Origin: Dioscorea cayenensis subsp. rotundata
Lineage: Eukaryota; Streptophyta; Magnoliopsida; Dioscoreales; Dioscoreaceae
Length of the DNA stretch: 64,000 nucleotides
Assembly: GCF_009730915.1 (NCBI RefSeq)
Contig: NC_052489.1
Coordinates: 5,855,622-5,919,621 of the forward strand
Direction: 5' to 3'
The notes under the pieces are model-generated. The model was not told where the DNA came from, ran no database searches, and worked only from the letters and a program-made list of their open reading frames with translations. Shown in pieces: positions 22,960-35,296 of the stretch (positions are counted from its first letter, which is position 1; every line of letters starts with the position of its first letter). Position numbers and translations under genes: made by a program.

Positions 22960-24689
22960 AGTAGGGAGGAGTGATACCATGAAATCGGTTCAAATATGTG
23001 AACCGAATCGGTTCGGTTCGGTTTGGGATTTAAACCGACTGAAGCTTGTTGGAAAGCAGAACCAAATATAACCGACTTATTCCATTTTATTTTTAATTAT
23101 TATTACAATTATATTTTTTAAAAAAATATTTAAGTATTAAATTAAATTAATTATTATAAATAAATATTTAACAATTAATTAACTATAATAAATAACTAAT
23201 TACTAATTTAAATATATTTTTTGAATAAATATATATTATCAACCATAATAATAATTATTTTTTATTTATTAATATTAATTAATGTCCAAATTTATTATTA
23301 ATATTATAATAAGCAATTAATTAACTAATATAAATAATTCATTACAATTTGGTTAATAAAAAAATAAGTGAGCTAAAGCAAGGTAGTATTGTCATTTCAT
23401 TGTCAAGGAATTAAGAATCCTCTTAAAATTCAAGTGAATGTGATTTCGTCTCCATAACCTACTCACTTTTTCATTATATTTCCCTCACTCTCATTACTCC
23501 ACACTCAAACAATGGTTTACACAATGTAAGTAATGACTCATATTCTACTCCTTCAAACCAAACACCCACTTAGGTCTCAGTATAAATTTTCGCTTAATAT
23601 GATAAATTTCTATGGAGTTGTTAAATAACCATAATTGATGCATCTCTGTATCACCATATTCATTTAATGTTGTTTGTCACATTTACAAAAAAGACAAAAT
23701 TTTCTTTAACGTGGTTTGTAGCCTTTATAAAAAAAACATAAATTAATAAGATTATTTTTCTCCCTCTTTACATTAAATTCAATTTTGTTAATCTATAAAC
23801 TCATGTGAAGAAATAGATGTCATTCTAAATTATATACATATATACTTAGTATTTTTATATTTTAATAAAATATAAAATAATTTATAAAATGAAAATTTTT
23901 TAAAAAATTATAGAGCACTAGTAAAGAGAAAGTCTATGGTGACGTCCAGCGACTTCCATATAAAACTATGCAGTCATGAAAGTGTACCTACTATTCTTAG
24001 TCATCAAAAATAATTTTGGAATGCTTCGTATAGTAATATTGGTATTGGATATCTCAAGTTTTTTTTTTTTATAAAGATTGGATATCTCAAGTTGGCATGC
24101 AGTTATTTTACCATTAGTCCAAGTCATAACCATAACAAGCATTTGAGGGGAGCCGTTGGTCTTCCTATATTTGTTAATGTACATTTATTTGAGTCTTACA
24201 AGTAATTTTTTGCAAGACTTGGACTCTTTGATTTTATTGATAAAATGATATCAAGATGTGCATCTTTTACTTCAATGAGTAATACTTCGAGTACAAAATT
24301 GTCTAAGTTTAGATATAGTTAAAAAACTTTAAAACTCTAACACATATTGGTTTGTCAAACTTCTAATCTTGCTCTAAGATATTATAAAAAATATTTTAAA
24401 GTTTAAATACCTACTAATTTAGATTCAATTATGCATAAATAATATATATATTGACTCACCCGTTTCTTAAGAGCTATTTGTTCTAAACTAAACTTTTATA
24501 AATAAAAATTTAAATTTGAAATCATTTGTTTACACGACCAAAAGCTCTATCAGTTGAATGTTGATATATATATATATATATATAATAAAAAATACAAAAA
24601 TATGAAGCTAAAACACTAAAATGATAGGATGCATTTTGTACACGCATGCATCATTTATTTCAAGTATTAAATGGCCTAAAAATATAGTG
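22960..24689. other. AT-rich intergenic DNA
   Basis: Repeated CGGTTCGGTT phrases lie at 22990-23040. Near 23545-23575 CTCCTTCAAACCAAACACCC resembles the end of a PIF/Harbinger (Tourist-like) MITE, but no matching start was found. No gene recognised. Confidence 0.5.
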
Positions 24690-25545
24690 AGCAAAGTCAA
24701 GAAAAAATTTATGATATCAGTTAAAGAGCCATAGCTAGGGATGTAACCGGTCGGGTCCAGTCGGATGCGAGTTTTGTCATTTCTACACCTACATCCTCTA
24801 CCCCACCCTTATACCTGAACTCGAACACGAACCCGAATCTGATGGGTATTCAAAATCTCAACCCACACCCGCACCCAACAAATAATCGGGTACTCGCAGG
24901 AAAACCCGCCACGCCGTGAACTAATTTGAAAATATTTAAAATAAAATTAAAATACCAAGTAAAATTAAAAATGTTAATCCAAAATCATAGTTTTTTTGTT
25001 TGAATGAACACCATAGAGTAGGAATTGAAATATACATTTAAAGTAACACAAAATAGACAAATTCAACCCCATAGAGTAGAAATTTAAAAACTCCTAATAT
25101 ATATAATTGAGTATATTTATTAATTGAATTTTGGGTGGGATTAAGGTTCGAGTTTGGGTCGGGCATCAGGATTTCCATACCCAGACCCGCACCCCGCACC
25201 CGCTTTATATTATTCAGGTTTTACCCGAACCCGACCTAAAACCTGGTTTAGATCGGGTTCGAGTTCGGGTCGGGTATCAGGATTCTCTTACTCGCACCCG
25301 CACTAGCTTTATATTAATCGGGTTTTACCCGAATACAACCCAAAATCTGATCAAACCGGATTTTTCCCCGCAAAAAACTCAAATCGGGCCGGATTTGAGA
25401 TTATTACCATCCTTGGCCATAGCTACCCAAACATATTCATCATAACTATACATCTTAATCAAATCATCAGTATCAAATAGTATGTAGCCTCCAAAAATTA
25501 TAGCAGAAATAATCCTGATTGGGAACAATTTCTGTAATATATATA
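24690..25545 (-). pseudogene. LFG pseudogene, exon 4 remnant split by a hAT element
   Basis: Minus-strand sequence from about 25545 to 25416 translates to a recognisable LFG last exon (KLFPIRIISAIIFGGYI.., DTDDLIKMYSYDEYVWVA). It breaks exactly where the hAT element begins. After 24735 the alignment to exon 4 of the gene at 33143-35296 resumes (GCTCTTTAACTGATATCAT.., then ..TTTGCTCACTATATTT) with stops. This is the 3' end of a decayed third LFG copy whose exons 3 and 2 lie at 26895-26972 and 27110-32020. No exon 1 was found. Confidence 0.85.
24736..25415. mobile_element. hAT-type non-autonomous element (MITE), 680 bp
   Basis: An 8-bp direct repeat GCCATAGC flanks it at 24728-24735 and 25416-25423. 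The ends are imperfect inverted repeats (TAGGGATGTAAC.. and, reversed, CAAGGATGGTAAT..). Subterminal GGGTCGGGT and ACCCGAACCC motifs recur in both orientations. An 8-bp target duplication with such ends fits the hAT superfamily. No transposase is encoded. It sits inside a former LFG codon run. Confidence 0.85.
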
Positions 25546-25792
25546 TATATATATCAAAAATCAAGTTATTTGAAAAACATATATATAGACATTAGTCACA
25601 ATTATTTATGGTAGACTCCATCCTCCTTCCCTTTAAGTACTTAGTGAACTCGTAATTTATTTTAATTAAAAAAATTAAAATAAAAAGATAAAATTACAAG
25701 GAAAAACTAATAATAAAAAATTAATTAAAGATTTATAATTTCTTTCAACTAAATTACATATTTTGAAAACATTTAAAAACCTTTTTGTCATC

Positions 25793-25836
<44 letters not shown>

Positions 25837-26156
25837 ACTCAACGTGATTTTTGAAGAATTTGTAGAGATAAAGATTAAGAAGATGAAAAGATGAATGAGA
25901 CCAACCTGGATGTTGAAATTGAAATGCTCTCGCATAAAAATTTGCTCTTCTTTATAAAAAAATAAAAATAAAAATAAAAATATGCTCTTGCCTTAATTAC
26001 TGTTGCTGCTTTATCAAGAGCCAAAAGAAATTTTTTTACCAACATGAATTTGCTCTTATCTTTTTCATATTTGCCTTAGTATTGTTTTTTTTACCTTACA
26101 CCTTTTTTTATAAGAACATCCATTAGTAAATACCAAATTTATTTAGAAAAAAAAAT
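25546..26156. other. Former LFG intron 3, AT-rich
   Basis: It lies between the exon 4 and exon 3 remnants of the pseudogene. It contains (TAA)n at about 25793-25833 and no coding signal. Confidence 0.6.
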
Positions 26157-26625
26157 AATTTTGATGAAACACCTTGTTGTTTGTCTCTGTATCAATTTGG
26201 GACTAGTGATTTGAGTTGTAATACTTTAGTACCATGTGTCTTTTAAACCGCTTACAAAAAACTACCAAAACACTTAACTCCATTTATTCTTAATAACGTG
26301 GTATAAAAATGGAACTGAATTTATTTTTTTACCTTTATTTATATTACTAAAACATATACTAATAATGATCATTTATGTCTATGTACATAGTATTTAAAAA
26401 GCATTCAAATTACAATTGGAGGTAGATTTGAATATTTTTTAATTAGCACGTATTTTAGTAATATAAATAATGATAAAAAATAAATTTAGGTTTAAATTAA
26501 TAGAGTTAAGTATTTTGACATTTTTTTTATAAATAATTTAGATTAAAAAATACAAGGAGTGTTATAACTTAAACCATAATTCTCAAATTAATAAAGAAAC
26601 AAATCACAAGATACTTTAGTAAAAA
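26157..26625. mobile_element. Long-terminal-inverted-repeat MITE, copy 2
   Basis: It aligns over its length with the outer element at 12087-12790, including ..CAAATTACAATTGGAGGTAG.. in the centre and AAACAAATCACAAGATACTT at the right end. It lacks the palindromic insertion found in copy 1. It sits in the former intron of the LFG pseudogene. Confidence 0.7.
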
Positions 26626-26894
26626 TTTTTTAAAAAAATCACCGACTTTGGCGATGGCCAAAATCTTTTTATAATTTTCAAAGGTGGCTCTCATCACCTA
26701 CCAAAAATATTTATAACAAAAATTAAATGTCACATCAATACTGTAATGGCAAAATCTGACCAACTTAAATTATACATTGAAAACATCATGACAATTCGAA
26801 TTTCAACTTAAGCTAAAACACTAGCTAAAATGATCTTTTGTTACTCAACGTTCACACCCTTCATATTTTATATGTAGATGCACATTTATATATG

Positions 26895-26972
26895 TACCTG
26901 AATAAATGAGAATTCTATTGATATGATGGTGGCAGCAAAGAGAAAGGGGCCGAGAAAGGTGAAGTCATATAT
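26895..26972 (-). pseudogene. LFG pseudogene, exon 3 remnant
   Basis: TACCTGAATAAATGAG.. through GGCAGCAAAGAGAAAGGGGC to GAAGTCATAT aligns with the 3' half of exon 3 of the LFG gene at 33815-33972. The upstream half of the exon is replaced by a (TA)n tract. Confidence 0.8.
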
Positions 26973-27162
26973 ATATATATATATATCCTCTTTTAGATGC
27001 ATATTCAAGTATAACTCTCCCTTGTTTATAAGTTAAATAAATAAATAATAACTATGGTTTTAAATTTGAAGTATAAAAACCAATAAAAAAAATTTTAGTA
27101 TAAAGCTTGCCTTCGGTGAATGCGCATGTGAACATTGAGAGAAGGATAAGGTTTAAGGGATG

Positions 27163-27644
27163 TGTTGGGGGGACTTAATGCTTCACTTAAGACCCCTTTC
27201 GGAAGCACTAACACACCCGTAGATGTCCCAATAACCTGTCAAGGTTAGTCTCCAAAACACATGCAAAGATAGGACTATAATAGAGAAAGAAAGATAAACA
27301 TACACAAACCACGACACAGTAATTACGTGGAGTTCGGCACTCTTGCCTACGTCTCCATGGGGGTCGGGAATTGAAATCCACTATGAAGAATATCTCTGAT
27401 GGCTTGAACAACTCTCAAGCTCGTCTCAAGAAGAAAACAATAAGAAAATCCTGAGTTATATATACCTCATATCCAACTCGATGAGAGATAATCTTATTAG
27501 CATATATTATATGCTAATATATCCTTATATACTAACATAATAATATATGCTAATATATCCTTATAACATAAGTCAACATGTGACTAACACGCACATGCCC
27601 ACAAAGCCACTCATAGTTATTTCTTATCATTGTTTCTCTTCACA
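27163..27644 (-). repeat. 3' LTR of copia element 1 (482 bp)
   Basis: It begins TGTGAAGAG and ends CCCCCCAACA on the minus strand (TG..CA). A TATA-like GGTATATATAAC lies at 27456-27467. The terminal 103 bp (27163-27265) are identical to 31894-31996. Confidence 0.85.
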
Positions 27645-27772
27645 ATTCTCCACCTCGTTTCTCATTTGATACCAAATGTGGAACGAATAAGGATTTCTTC
27701 ATGCTGAGACCATCAAGATAGAACATCTTCACCAAACTCAAATAGTCGATTCCCAACCCCAAAATTCCCTTA

Positions 27773-30700
27773 TTAGCATAAATCAAGATTGAGCAAGTTC
27801 AAACAATGTTGAAACTTGCTCCTTGGAACAACTTTGGTGAATATGTCTGCAGGATTGTCACTGGTGTGCACCTTCAGTAAGGAGATAGAGCCTTCCTCTA
27901 TTACATCCCGCACAAAATGATACCGGACATCGATATGCTTGGTACGAGCATGGTGCACCTGATTTCTAGCCAAATGAATTGCACTCTGACTGTCACACCC
28001 CAAGTCCACCGTGCCTTGCTCAATCCCCAAATCATCTAACAAACCCCATAACCACAAAAGCTTCTTTTCACTCCTTCTGCCACGGCCATATACTCAGCCT
28101 CTGTGGTAGATAGTGCCATTGTGGCTTGTAATACTGATCGCCAACTAACTGGAGCACCAAATATCCGAAATACATAACCAGTAGTGGAACGCCGTCGGTC
28201 TAGATCACTTGCATAATCTGAGTCCACAAACCCACTCAACTGACATCTTTCTCCACCAAAACACAAACCCATGCTAATGGTACCCTTCAAGTACCTCAGA
28301 ATCCATTTCACTGCTTCCCAGTGAAGCCTTCCCGGATTTGCCATGAATCTGCTAACCACACTGACTGCCTGTAAAATATCTGGACGTGTACATACCATCG
28401 CATACATTAGATCGCCCTATCGCACAAGCATAAGGAACACGAGCCATGTGTTCTTTTTCTTCATCAATTGTGGGAGATAGCTTACTAGAGAGACGAAAAT
28501 GTGGGGCCAATGGAGTCACCACCGGCTTAGCATCTTGCATTTCAAACCGTGATATTACTTTCTCAAGGTAACCCTTCTGATGTAGAAATAGCTTACGGCT
28601 TGACCTCTCTCTTTTGATCTCCATACCCAGTATTTTCTTGGCAGCGCCCATATCCTTCATCTCAAACTCCTTACTGAGTTGAGACTTTAACCTATCTATC
28701 TCCACCTTGCTCTTGCTAGCAATGAGCATGTCATCCACGTACAATAGGAGATAGATATATGCATCACCACAAAGCTTACGAAAGTAAACACAACAATCAT
28801 ACTTGCTTCTGGAGTAACCCTTCTTGAGCATAAAAAGTATCGGGCGCTTGTACCACATCGTCGAGGCGATCGCTTCAAACCATAAAGTGATTTCCTCAAG
28901 CGCAAACCCTGATTCTCTTTTCCTTCGAGTTTGTACCCTTCCGATCGATGCATATAAATTTCCTCATCTAAGTCACCATGTAAGAAGGCCGTCTTAACAT
29001 CAAGTTGTTCCAGCTGAAGATCACCATGAGCTACCAAACTCAACAATACACGGATAGAGGTGTGCTTCACTACGGGAGAAAATATCTCATTGTAGTCCAC
29101 CCCTTCTTTCTCGTGCAAATCCCTTTGGCAACTAGTCTTGCCTTGTACCTTGTGCCACAAGATTTAGATGAATCTTCCTTTTTTCTTGTACACCCACTTA
29201 CGACCCTATAGCATGCTTACCAATGGGCAACGGAACAACTTCCCATGTTTGGTTTTTTCCAAGAGATTCCATCTCTTCCTCCATTGCAACCAACCATCTC
29301 TCACTATTCTCATCTTCGATAGCTTGCTTAAAAGTGATCGCTCATCATTCTCCACCGAGAGTGCATACTCAACCAAATTTACATCGTCCATAGTGTTTCG
29401 GAGGTTCATCCCGACCCAAACTTCGAACCATTTTAACTTGCCTCTTTGGCCTAGTAGTAGCCAAAGACTACGTTTTCTATCTTTGTAGTGTTTGTGTATT
29501 ATGTTTATGAACCTCCTTATGTTCATTTACAACAACATTCTCATGAACATGGTCAGGGGCATGGTTGGTCTTCGGATCCATCAATCTCCACCACTTGGGT
29601 GTTAGTTGTTAACTCATCACCATCACCATCAAGAGGCTTCATAGCTTTTAGGCAAAGCTAATATGGAATTCTCATCAAAAGTAACATCCCTCGCGATTAT
29701 AAACTTTGAATCTTCCATACACCAAAGGCGATAGCCTTTCACTCCTTTTGCATATCCCAAGAAAATTGCTTTCTTGGCTTTAGGATCAAGCTTATTCTCT
29801 TTCACATGATAGTAAGTCAGCATAAACCGAAAAATTCTAAGAACATTATAGTCTCGCATGTTCTCCCCGACCATAGTCTCAGAGGGTGTGTCACCATCGA
29901 GGGTGGAATGTGGAGCTCTGCTCACTATATAGCATCGTCGTTGCCACCGATTTTGCTCACCATTCTCCGCCCAAACCGAATTAGATCTTATACATCTTGC
30001 TCTCTCAAGTAATGTACGGTTCGACTCTCTGCAACCCCATTCTGTTGTGGTGTATTCCTAACTGTCCAGTGTCGAACAATACCCTCTTGATCACAAAACT
30101 CCTTGAAGACACCTTCAATGTACTCTGTACCATTATCTGACCTGATTGTCTTCAACTTTCTACCTGCTCGCTCTCAACCATTGCTCTCCACCGCTGAATG
30201 TCTCAAATACTTCATTCTTATGTTTTCGTAAAAATATACCCAAGCATATCTTGAGTAATCATCAATAAATGAGACAAAATATCCGGAACCCCCTTTTGAA
30301 AGCAACTTTTAGCCTGCCCCCATACGTCCGTGTGCACATAGTCTAATAGTCTTCTACTCTTGTGCTTGCTTGTGGTGAACTTGACTCGGTGTGCCTTCCC
30401 ATACACACAGTGCTCACAAAAGTCCATGCAAGGTTTCTCCAAGTTCTTCAACAAACCTTCCTTTCCAAGTAGAGTTAAACCCTTTTTCGACATATGTCCA
30501 AGACGCATGTGCCAAAGTTTAGTACAATCCGATAGGTTACTCGCTTTTTGGAAATCCCAATTCGTTTGCATTATCTCGTGATTGTCATACCCAACAAAGC
30601 ATATAGATTACCATGACAAACACCCTTCATCACCACCATGGAGCCTCGAACAACTTTTTAGAATTCCCTTGTAGGCCACAATCTTGCACTCCATCGGATT

Positions 30701-31819
30701 CCAATACACCAAGTGAAATCAAGTTCTTCCTCAAATCTGGAACATGCCTTACATTTGTCAAGGTTCTGATAATCCCATCATGCATCTTGATTCTAATTGA
30801 ACCAAGCCCAACTGTTTTGCAAGTATGATCATTGCCCATCAATACATTACCACCATCAATGTTCTCATAGGTTGTAAACCACTTCCTATTTGGACACATG
30901 TGATAAGAGCAACCCGAATCGAGCATCCATTTCCCAGAAATGTCTTCACCTTGATTGGCCATGAAGCATTCATCATTGTCCTCATCTGAAGCATAGCTTG
31001 CTTCTTCTTTGACCTGCTTTCCCTTGTTATTTTTGTTGTTCTTCTTCCTCCAATTTACTTTCTTATTGGAACAGTCGGCCTTATAATGCCCAAGCTCTCC
31101 GCAATTGTAGCATACTACTTTTGCAATAGGTCTTGACTTTGATCTTGATTTCCCTCTTTGCACCTTTCCCCTTTCATTTGACATTCCCCTTATAAACAAT
31201 CCTTGTGCTTGCTCTTTTGTCCACTCTTCCACCGTAGCCATCTTCCCGAAGATCATCGGATAAGAGTGATGTTCTAACATCGTTCATAGAGAGTGTCTCA
31301 CCCACAAGCATCAATGTTTGTACAAGGTTCTCAAATGATGGTGGCAAAGAAAGTAGCAAAAAGAATAGCTTGATCTTCATCCTCTACTTTGACCTCCACA
31401 TCCTTCAAATTTGAAACTATCCTTTCAAACTTGCTTATGTGATCCCGGATTGAAGTTCCTTCATCCATTTTGCAAGTGTACAACTTGGCCTTCAAGTAGA
31501 TGTGATTTGTCAAGGTTTTGGTCATGAAATTGGACTCTAATTTCAACCACACGCTAGCCGCTGTTGCCTCGTCATTCACCAAGAAGGCGACATCCCTATC
31601 CAAACACAAAATAATAGCTGCGCGTGCCTCCATATCAAGATCTTCCCAATCTTCATCACTCATTTCTTTGGGTTTCTTTTCTTTCCCCATAAGTGCCTTG
31701 TGTAGTTTTTGTGATATCAACAAATTCTTCATTTGCATCTTCCAATAGGAGAAATCGTTCTTCCCATTGAACTTCTCAATCTCATACTTCCCAACCTTAG
31801 CATTACCAAGTGAAGACAT
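27773..31819 (-). pseudogene. gag-pol of copia element 1, multiply frameshifted
   Basis: Domains in order on the minus strand: gag from ATG at 31819 (MSSLGNAKVGKYEIEKFNG), a CCHC zinc knuckle ([14 protein letters not shown]), protease with DSGCSYHM near 30925-30900, pre-integrase/integrase ([20 protein letters not shown]), reverse transcriptase with YVDDMLIA near 28740, and RNase H with ALSTTEAEYMAVAEG and the final DNPADIFTKV segment ending at 27773. The frame breaks at least six times (for example near 31335, 31250, 30640, 29930, 28860 and 28400), so it cannot make an intact polyprotein. Confidence 0.9.
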
Positions 31820-31893
31820 CTTTCAGGAATATTGTCGAACACCTTGTGTGCAGAAATTTACCCAAGCTATAAACCAATAGCTCTGATGCCAAT

Positions 31894-31996
31894 TGTTGGG
31901 GGGACTTAATGCTTCACTTAAGACCCCTTTCGGAAGCACTAACACACCCGTAGATGTCCCAATAACCTGTCAAGGTTAGTCTCCAAAACACATGCA
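31894..31996 (-). repeat. Remnant of the 5' LTR of copia element 1 (103 bp)
   Basis: Only the inner 103 bp of the 5' LTR remain, directly next to the primer-binding site. They match the 3' LTR at all 103 positions. The host exon resumes at once at 31997, with a short ATG microhomology at the joint. Confidence 0.85.
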
Positions 31997-32214
31997 TGGT
32001 ATTGGTAGTGGTAATATAAAAGGATCAAAACTGCGAGATTTCTAAGGAAAACACATAAGTGATAAAATCCAATTCACAAATAACTCAAATTTAAGGTATA
32101 TAAAATAAAAACAAATAATTTGAACAAACCATAAATTTAACCTTACAAAATTTAAGATGTAGACGCGCAGGCTTTTACTTGAATATTTTCTCATATCATG
32201 TCTTGATGTTTTTA

Positions 32215-32830
32215 TTTTTTATCAATTCCAGAGAGATAGATGTGGGATAATTTTTCCTCAACCTCACAAATAATGTAATCATGCACAATAAATCATGCAA
32301 GAGAAAAGAAAACACAAATTGATTATCCAATTCAACACAATCTTGCCTATTTGAAGAGCCAAGCCAGGATAAAACAATCCACTAAAAGAAGAGTTACAGC
32401 AATCACTCTTGCTCTCGCAACAAAGAATAACCCTCTAGATTACTAAATGCCTACTTTCCTCAACCCGCACACTAGGATTTCACTCATGGCTCATCCTAAA
32501 TCTCAAAGTAAAGTATCTTATATGGACATCCTTATGTTCCAATAAAACTAGCTCTTTTAAATTCTTTGTGGCTTCCTAATTTGGACATCTTCCAAAGTTA
32601 GACATTGCAACTCCAGTTGCAATCGAACTTGCAACACAAGCCAGCTACTGATCCTGACTGAATTCCAGCTCTCATTGTAACACGATTTGTGACACCTCCA
32701 ACCCTTCCGGCTGCTTCAGTTCGCATCGACACAGTCCACTCCTTTAAACTCTTGCCACAGCAAGTAATCTCCTTCCTCACGTCATATCAACAAGTCAAAT
32801 CTCCCCAATCTTCTTTTCAAACTTGATCCG
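32215..32830 (-). repeat. LTR fragment related to the solo LTR at 49213-50457
   Basis: Read on the minus strand, several segments match the 3' half of that LTR in the same order: TGACGTGAGGAAGGAG, then GTTGCAATGTCTAACTTTGG with AAGATGTCCAA, then the stretch around GATTGTGTTGAATTGG. The 5' half of the LTR and any internal domain are not seen. It lies where exon 1 of the LFG pseudogene would be expected. Confidence 0.55.
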
Positions 32831-32914
32831 GATTTGATCTTTACAAAATCTTCATACTGGTGTTACCATTACTCATTTTACAAATCCTGAAAATGACAAA
32901 GGGTTTTTTTACTT

Positions 32915-32918
<4 letters not shown>

Positions 32919-32957
<39 letters not shown>
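32919..32957. repeat. (GA)n microsatellite
   Basis: An uninterrupted run of about nineteen GA units, about 190 bp past the stop codon of the LFG gene to its right, so possibly in or near its 3' UTR. Confidence 0.95.
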
Positions 32958-32960
<3 letters not shown>

Positions 32961-33142
32961 ATCCAGGTGAGGCATTGGCAGTGAATATATTTGCACATAT
33001 TGAAATGATCTAAGAACATACACAACAAACATAAAAGCCAACCCACTCTTTCATTGAAGGTAAAAACATTTACACAACTTGCCATAGCAAAATAAATGGC
33101 AAGGAGTCCATTCACTTTTTGAACATTAATATTTGTTTCAAC

Positions 33143-35296
33143 TCAAGTATCAGCTGCTCTGAAGAGGGTGAGCATAGAGAGAAAGAGGTTGATGATGTCC
33201 AAGTAGAGAGCAACGGCAGCCCAAATATATTCATCATATGAATACCGCTTGATCAAGTTATCGGTATCGTAAATTATGTATCCACAGAATATCAGTGCTG
33301 CCAAACCTCCATATATCATCAAAGATATCCTTCCCATTGGAAAAAACACCTACATTTCATGTTCAAATAACATAACAAACATAATTAGGAACCTACATCA
33401 ACACATCAGAACAAAGAGTGCTGGCGTTTATAGTTTTATAATAGAATGCAAGTGAAATAAGAGCTTGATCAGACCCAAGAAACTTGTGTAATTGATTCAA
33501 CTCTTATGCTTTGTGATTGATTTACGACACACGACGCTACAAAATAATAAGAGACTATACATGAAGAGTTTTTATTTGTGTCATGTATCATACATACATT
33601 GCAATACAATCACATTTTCTCTCTCTTTTTGTTCAAACTGGTACTTACTAAATCATTTGTAACAAATGCAGCAGCTAGTTCAAAGATAAACTTTATTTCA
33701 ATAAATAAATGTTTAACTGAGTATTAAGGTTCACTAAATAAGGTTTTTAATTTAAACAAGAATTAGACAAACAAATAATGAAAATGGAAACATAAGGTTT
33801 GGTTGATAGCTTACCTGGATGAGGGCAAATACCATTAGTATCATGACAGCAGCAAAAAGGAAGGGACCAAGGAAATTGAAATCATATCCTCTACTGGCTG
33901 CCCAGAAAGTGTACAAAGTGAGACTGATCACCACCACTGCTGTAAGAATGGCTGACTCCAAGATGATCTCCCCTGTTTTTTAACAATAAGAGTTCCTCAT
34001 AAGTTCAGCATAAATTGGAATCCAATGTCAACAAAATCAATTAATTACTCAATCCAATTTTAAATAACTTTCAATCACCATTTACATTCTTTTCATGATC
34101 CATACGTTAAAGAAACATAAAAATGGGTTGTGAACTAATGATTACATTCTTCAAAATCTAATTGCTTTACAGCCAGACTTTAATCATCAGATTGACTGAT
34201 ATCAAGGTGTCGTGTCCCTAATAATAAAATTGGAAGATGGTAATGATATATCAATCTAAAACATTTACAAATTATTTACTATTGTAAATTGACTTTTAGG
34301 CCAATTTGTGCCACATGATTATTTTTTGTTTACAACCTCACATAGTTTATACATGTTTCTACTACTAAAATCCTTCATTATATAAGAAAAATGACAGAAT
34401 TCATGTAACTTTTTAGGGAAACAAAGAATGATTTATTCTTTCTGTTCATTGAAGCAAACAGGCATCCCTACACTTTATTAAACTACCAAGGAAAATTAGA
34501 AATTCAAAATAATCATTAAGAAAAAACATATAAAAGAAAACACAAAAGAAACAAAGAAATTCCACACTAATCCAAACAAAGAAAGAAGTAAATGTATTTT
34601 CACTCTATATGTATAAGATTAGAGCTGCAATTTGCTTAAAAATCATACCTTTGGTGAATGCACAAGTTAATCCAACAGCAAAGCTGATAGAAACAGTGAA
34701 GATCCCCAGGAGCAGATAATTCACCGGATGTTGCTGGTAATAGTAATACAGCGGACACAACACTGCTCATCATCAAATTTTCATATTTTAGTGGACTTTA
34801 ATGCACAAATTATGTAACTTTTTTTTTTCTTTCAAACAAACCCCTGAATTCTTCATATTTTCATAAAACTCCCACAAATACTCTCCAAGAATCCAACATG
34901 ACAAAGATTTCCAAAGAATATTTTTCAAAAATAACAGAAATTTTAAGAAAAAAAATTTTCAAATACCTCCCCGAATTATTTATAATTAAGTACAGCATCC
35001 TCAAATCTAAAAAAATGGAGAAAGAGAGAAAGCAAAGTACCGATGAAGGGGAGGATAATGAGGAAGATGTAGAGACCGAGGCCGGCGCCGGAGGAGACGA
35101 AGAACTCGGCGACGGGGCGGACGGAGACAACGACGGCGGCGATGGCCACGGTGAGCAGCATCTGGATGGCCAGGATCGAGTAGATCTTCCTGATGAATGC
35201 CCATCTCAGCTCTGGCGGCTCCATCATCGTCGGATACAGCGGCCGCACGCTGCCGGCCTCCACATCAGCTCCCTTGTACGGTGGCCGTAACCACAT
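33143..35296 (-). CDS. LFG: LIFEGUARD-type BAX inhibitor-1 family protein
   Basis: Integral membrane cell-death suppressor family (LFG/TMBIM). Exons (minus): 35296-35041, 34762-34649, 33972-33815 and 33349-33143, joining in frame to 735 nt, 244 residues. The N-terminus MWLRPPYKGADVEAG.. is typical of plant LFG proteins. The family segment PELRWAFIRKIYSILAIQ follows, then about seven membrane spans. The C-terminal half keeps the conserved YDTDNLIKRYSYDEYIWAAV and LYLDIINLFL elements, including both Asp residues linked in bacterial homologues to pH-dependent calcium leak. It ends FRAADT. The leader has a (CTT)n-type tract at about 35322-35347. It is the canonical member of the local cluster and the best guide for aligning its decayed copies. 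Confidence 0.93.

Larger units (their letters stand above)
27163..31996 (-). mobile_element. Ty1/copia retrotransposon 1, 5' LTR truncated
   Basis: Minus-strand element with order 5' LTR remnant (31894-31996), primer-binding site (TTGGCATCAGAGC, about 31880-31893), gag, protease, integrase, reverse transcriptase, RNase H, polypurine tract (GAGGTGGAGAAT, about 27645-27656) and a full 3' LTR (27163-27644). It inserted into exon 2 of the LFG pseudogene; the left flank ends GGATG. The right target duplication is not intact because the outer part of the 5' LTR is lost. Confidence 0.9.
27110..32020 (-). pseudogene. LFG pseudogene, exon 2 remnant split by a copia element
   Basis: 27110-27162 and 31997-32018 are the two halves of one LFG exon 2. 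Joined, the minus-strand reading starts YYHYQYHPLNLILL, matching the PLYYYYQQHPVNYLLL region of the intact paralogue, and ends with TCAFTEG at the donor. The middle of the exon has a small deletion. The copia element 27163-31996 lies between the halves. Confidence 0.8.

Noticed and set aside
27163-27265. The 103-bp identical block as the complete LTR of copia element 1
   Set aside because: The polypurine tract and TG start lie at 27644-27656 and the TATA at about 27460, so the 3' LTR is 482 bp and the right copy is truncated.
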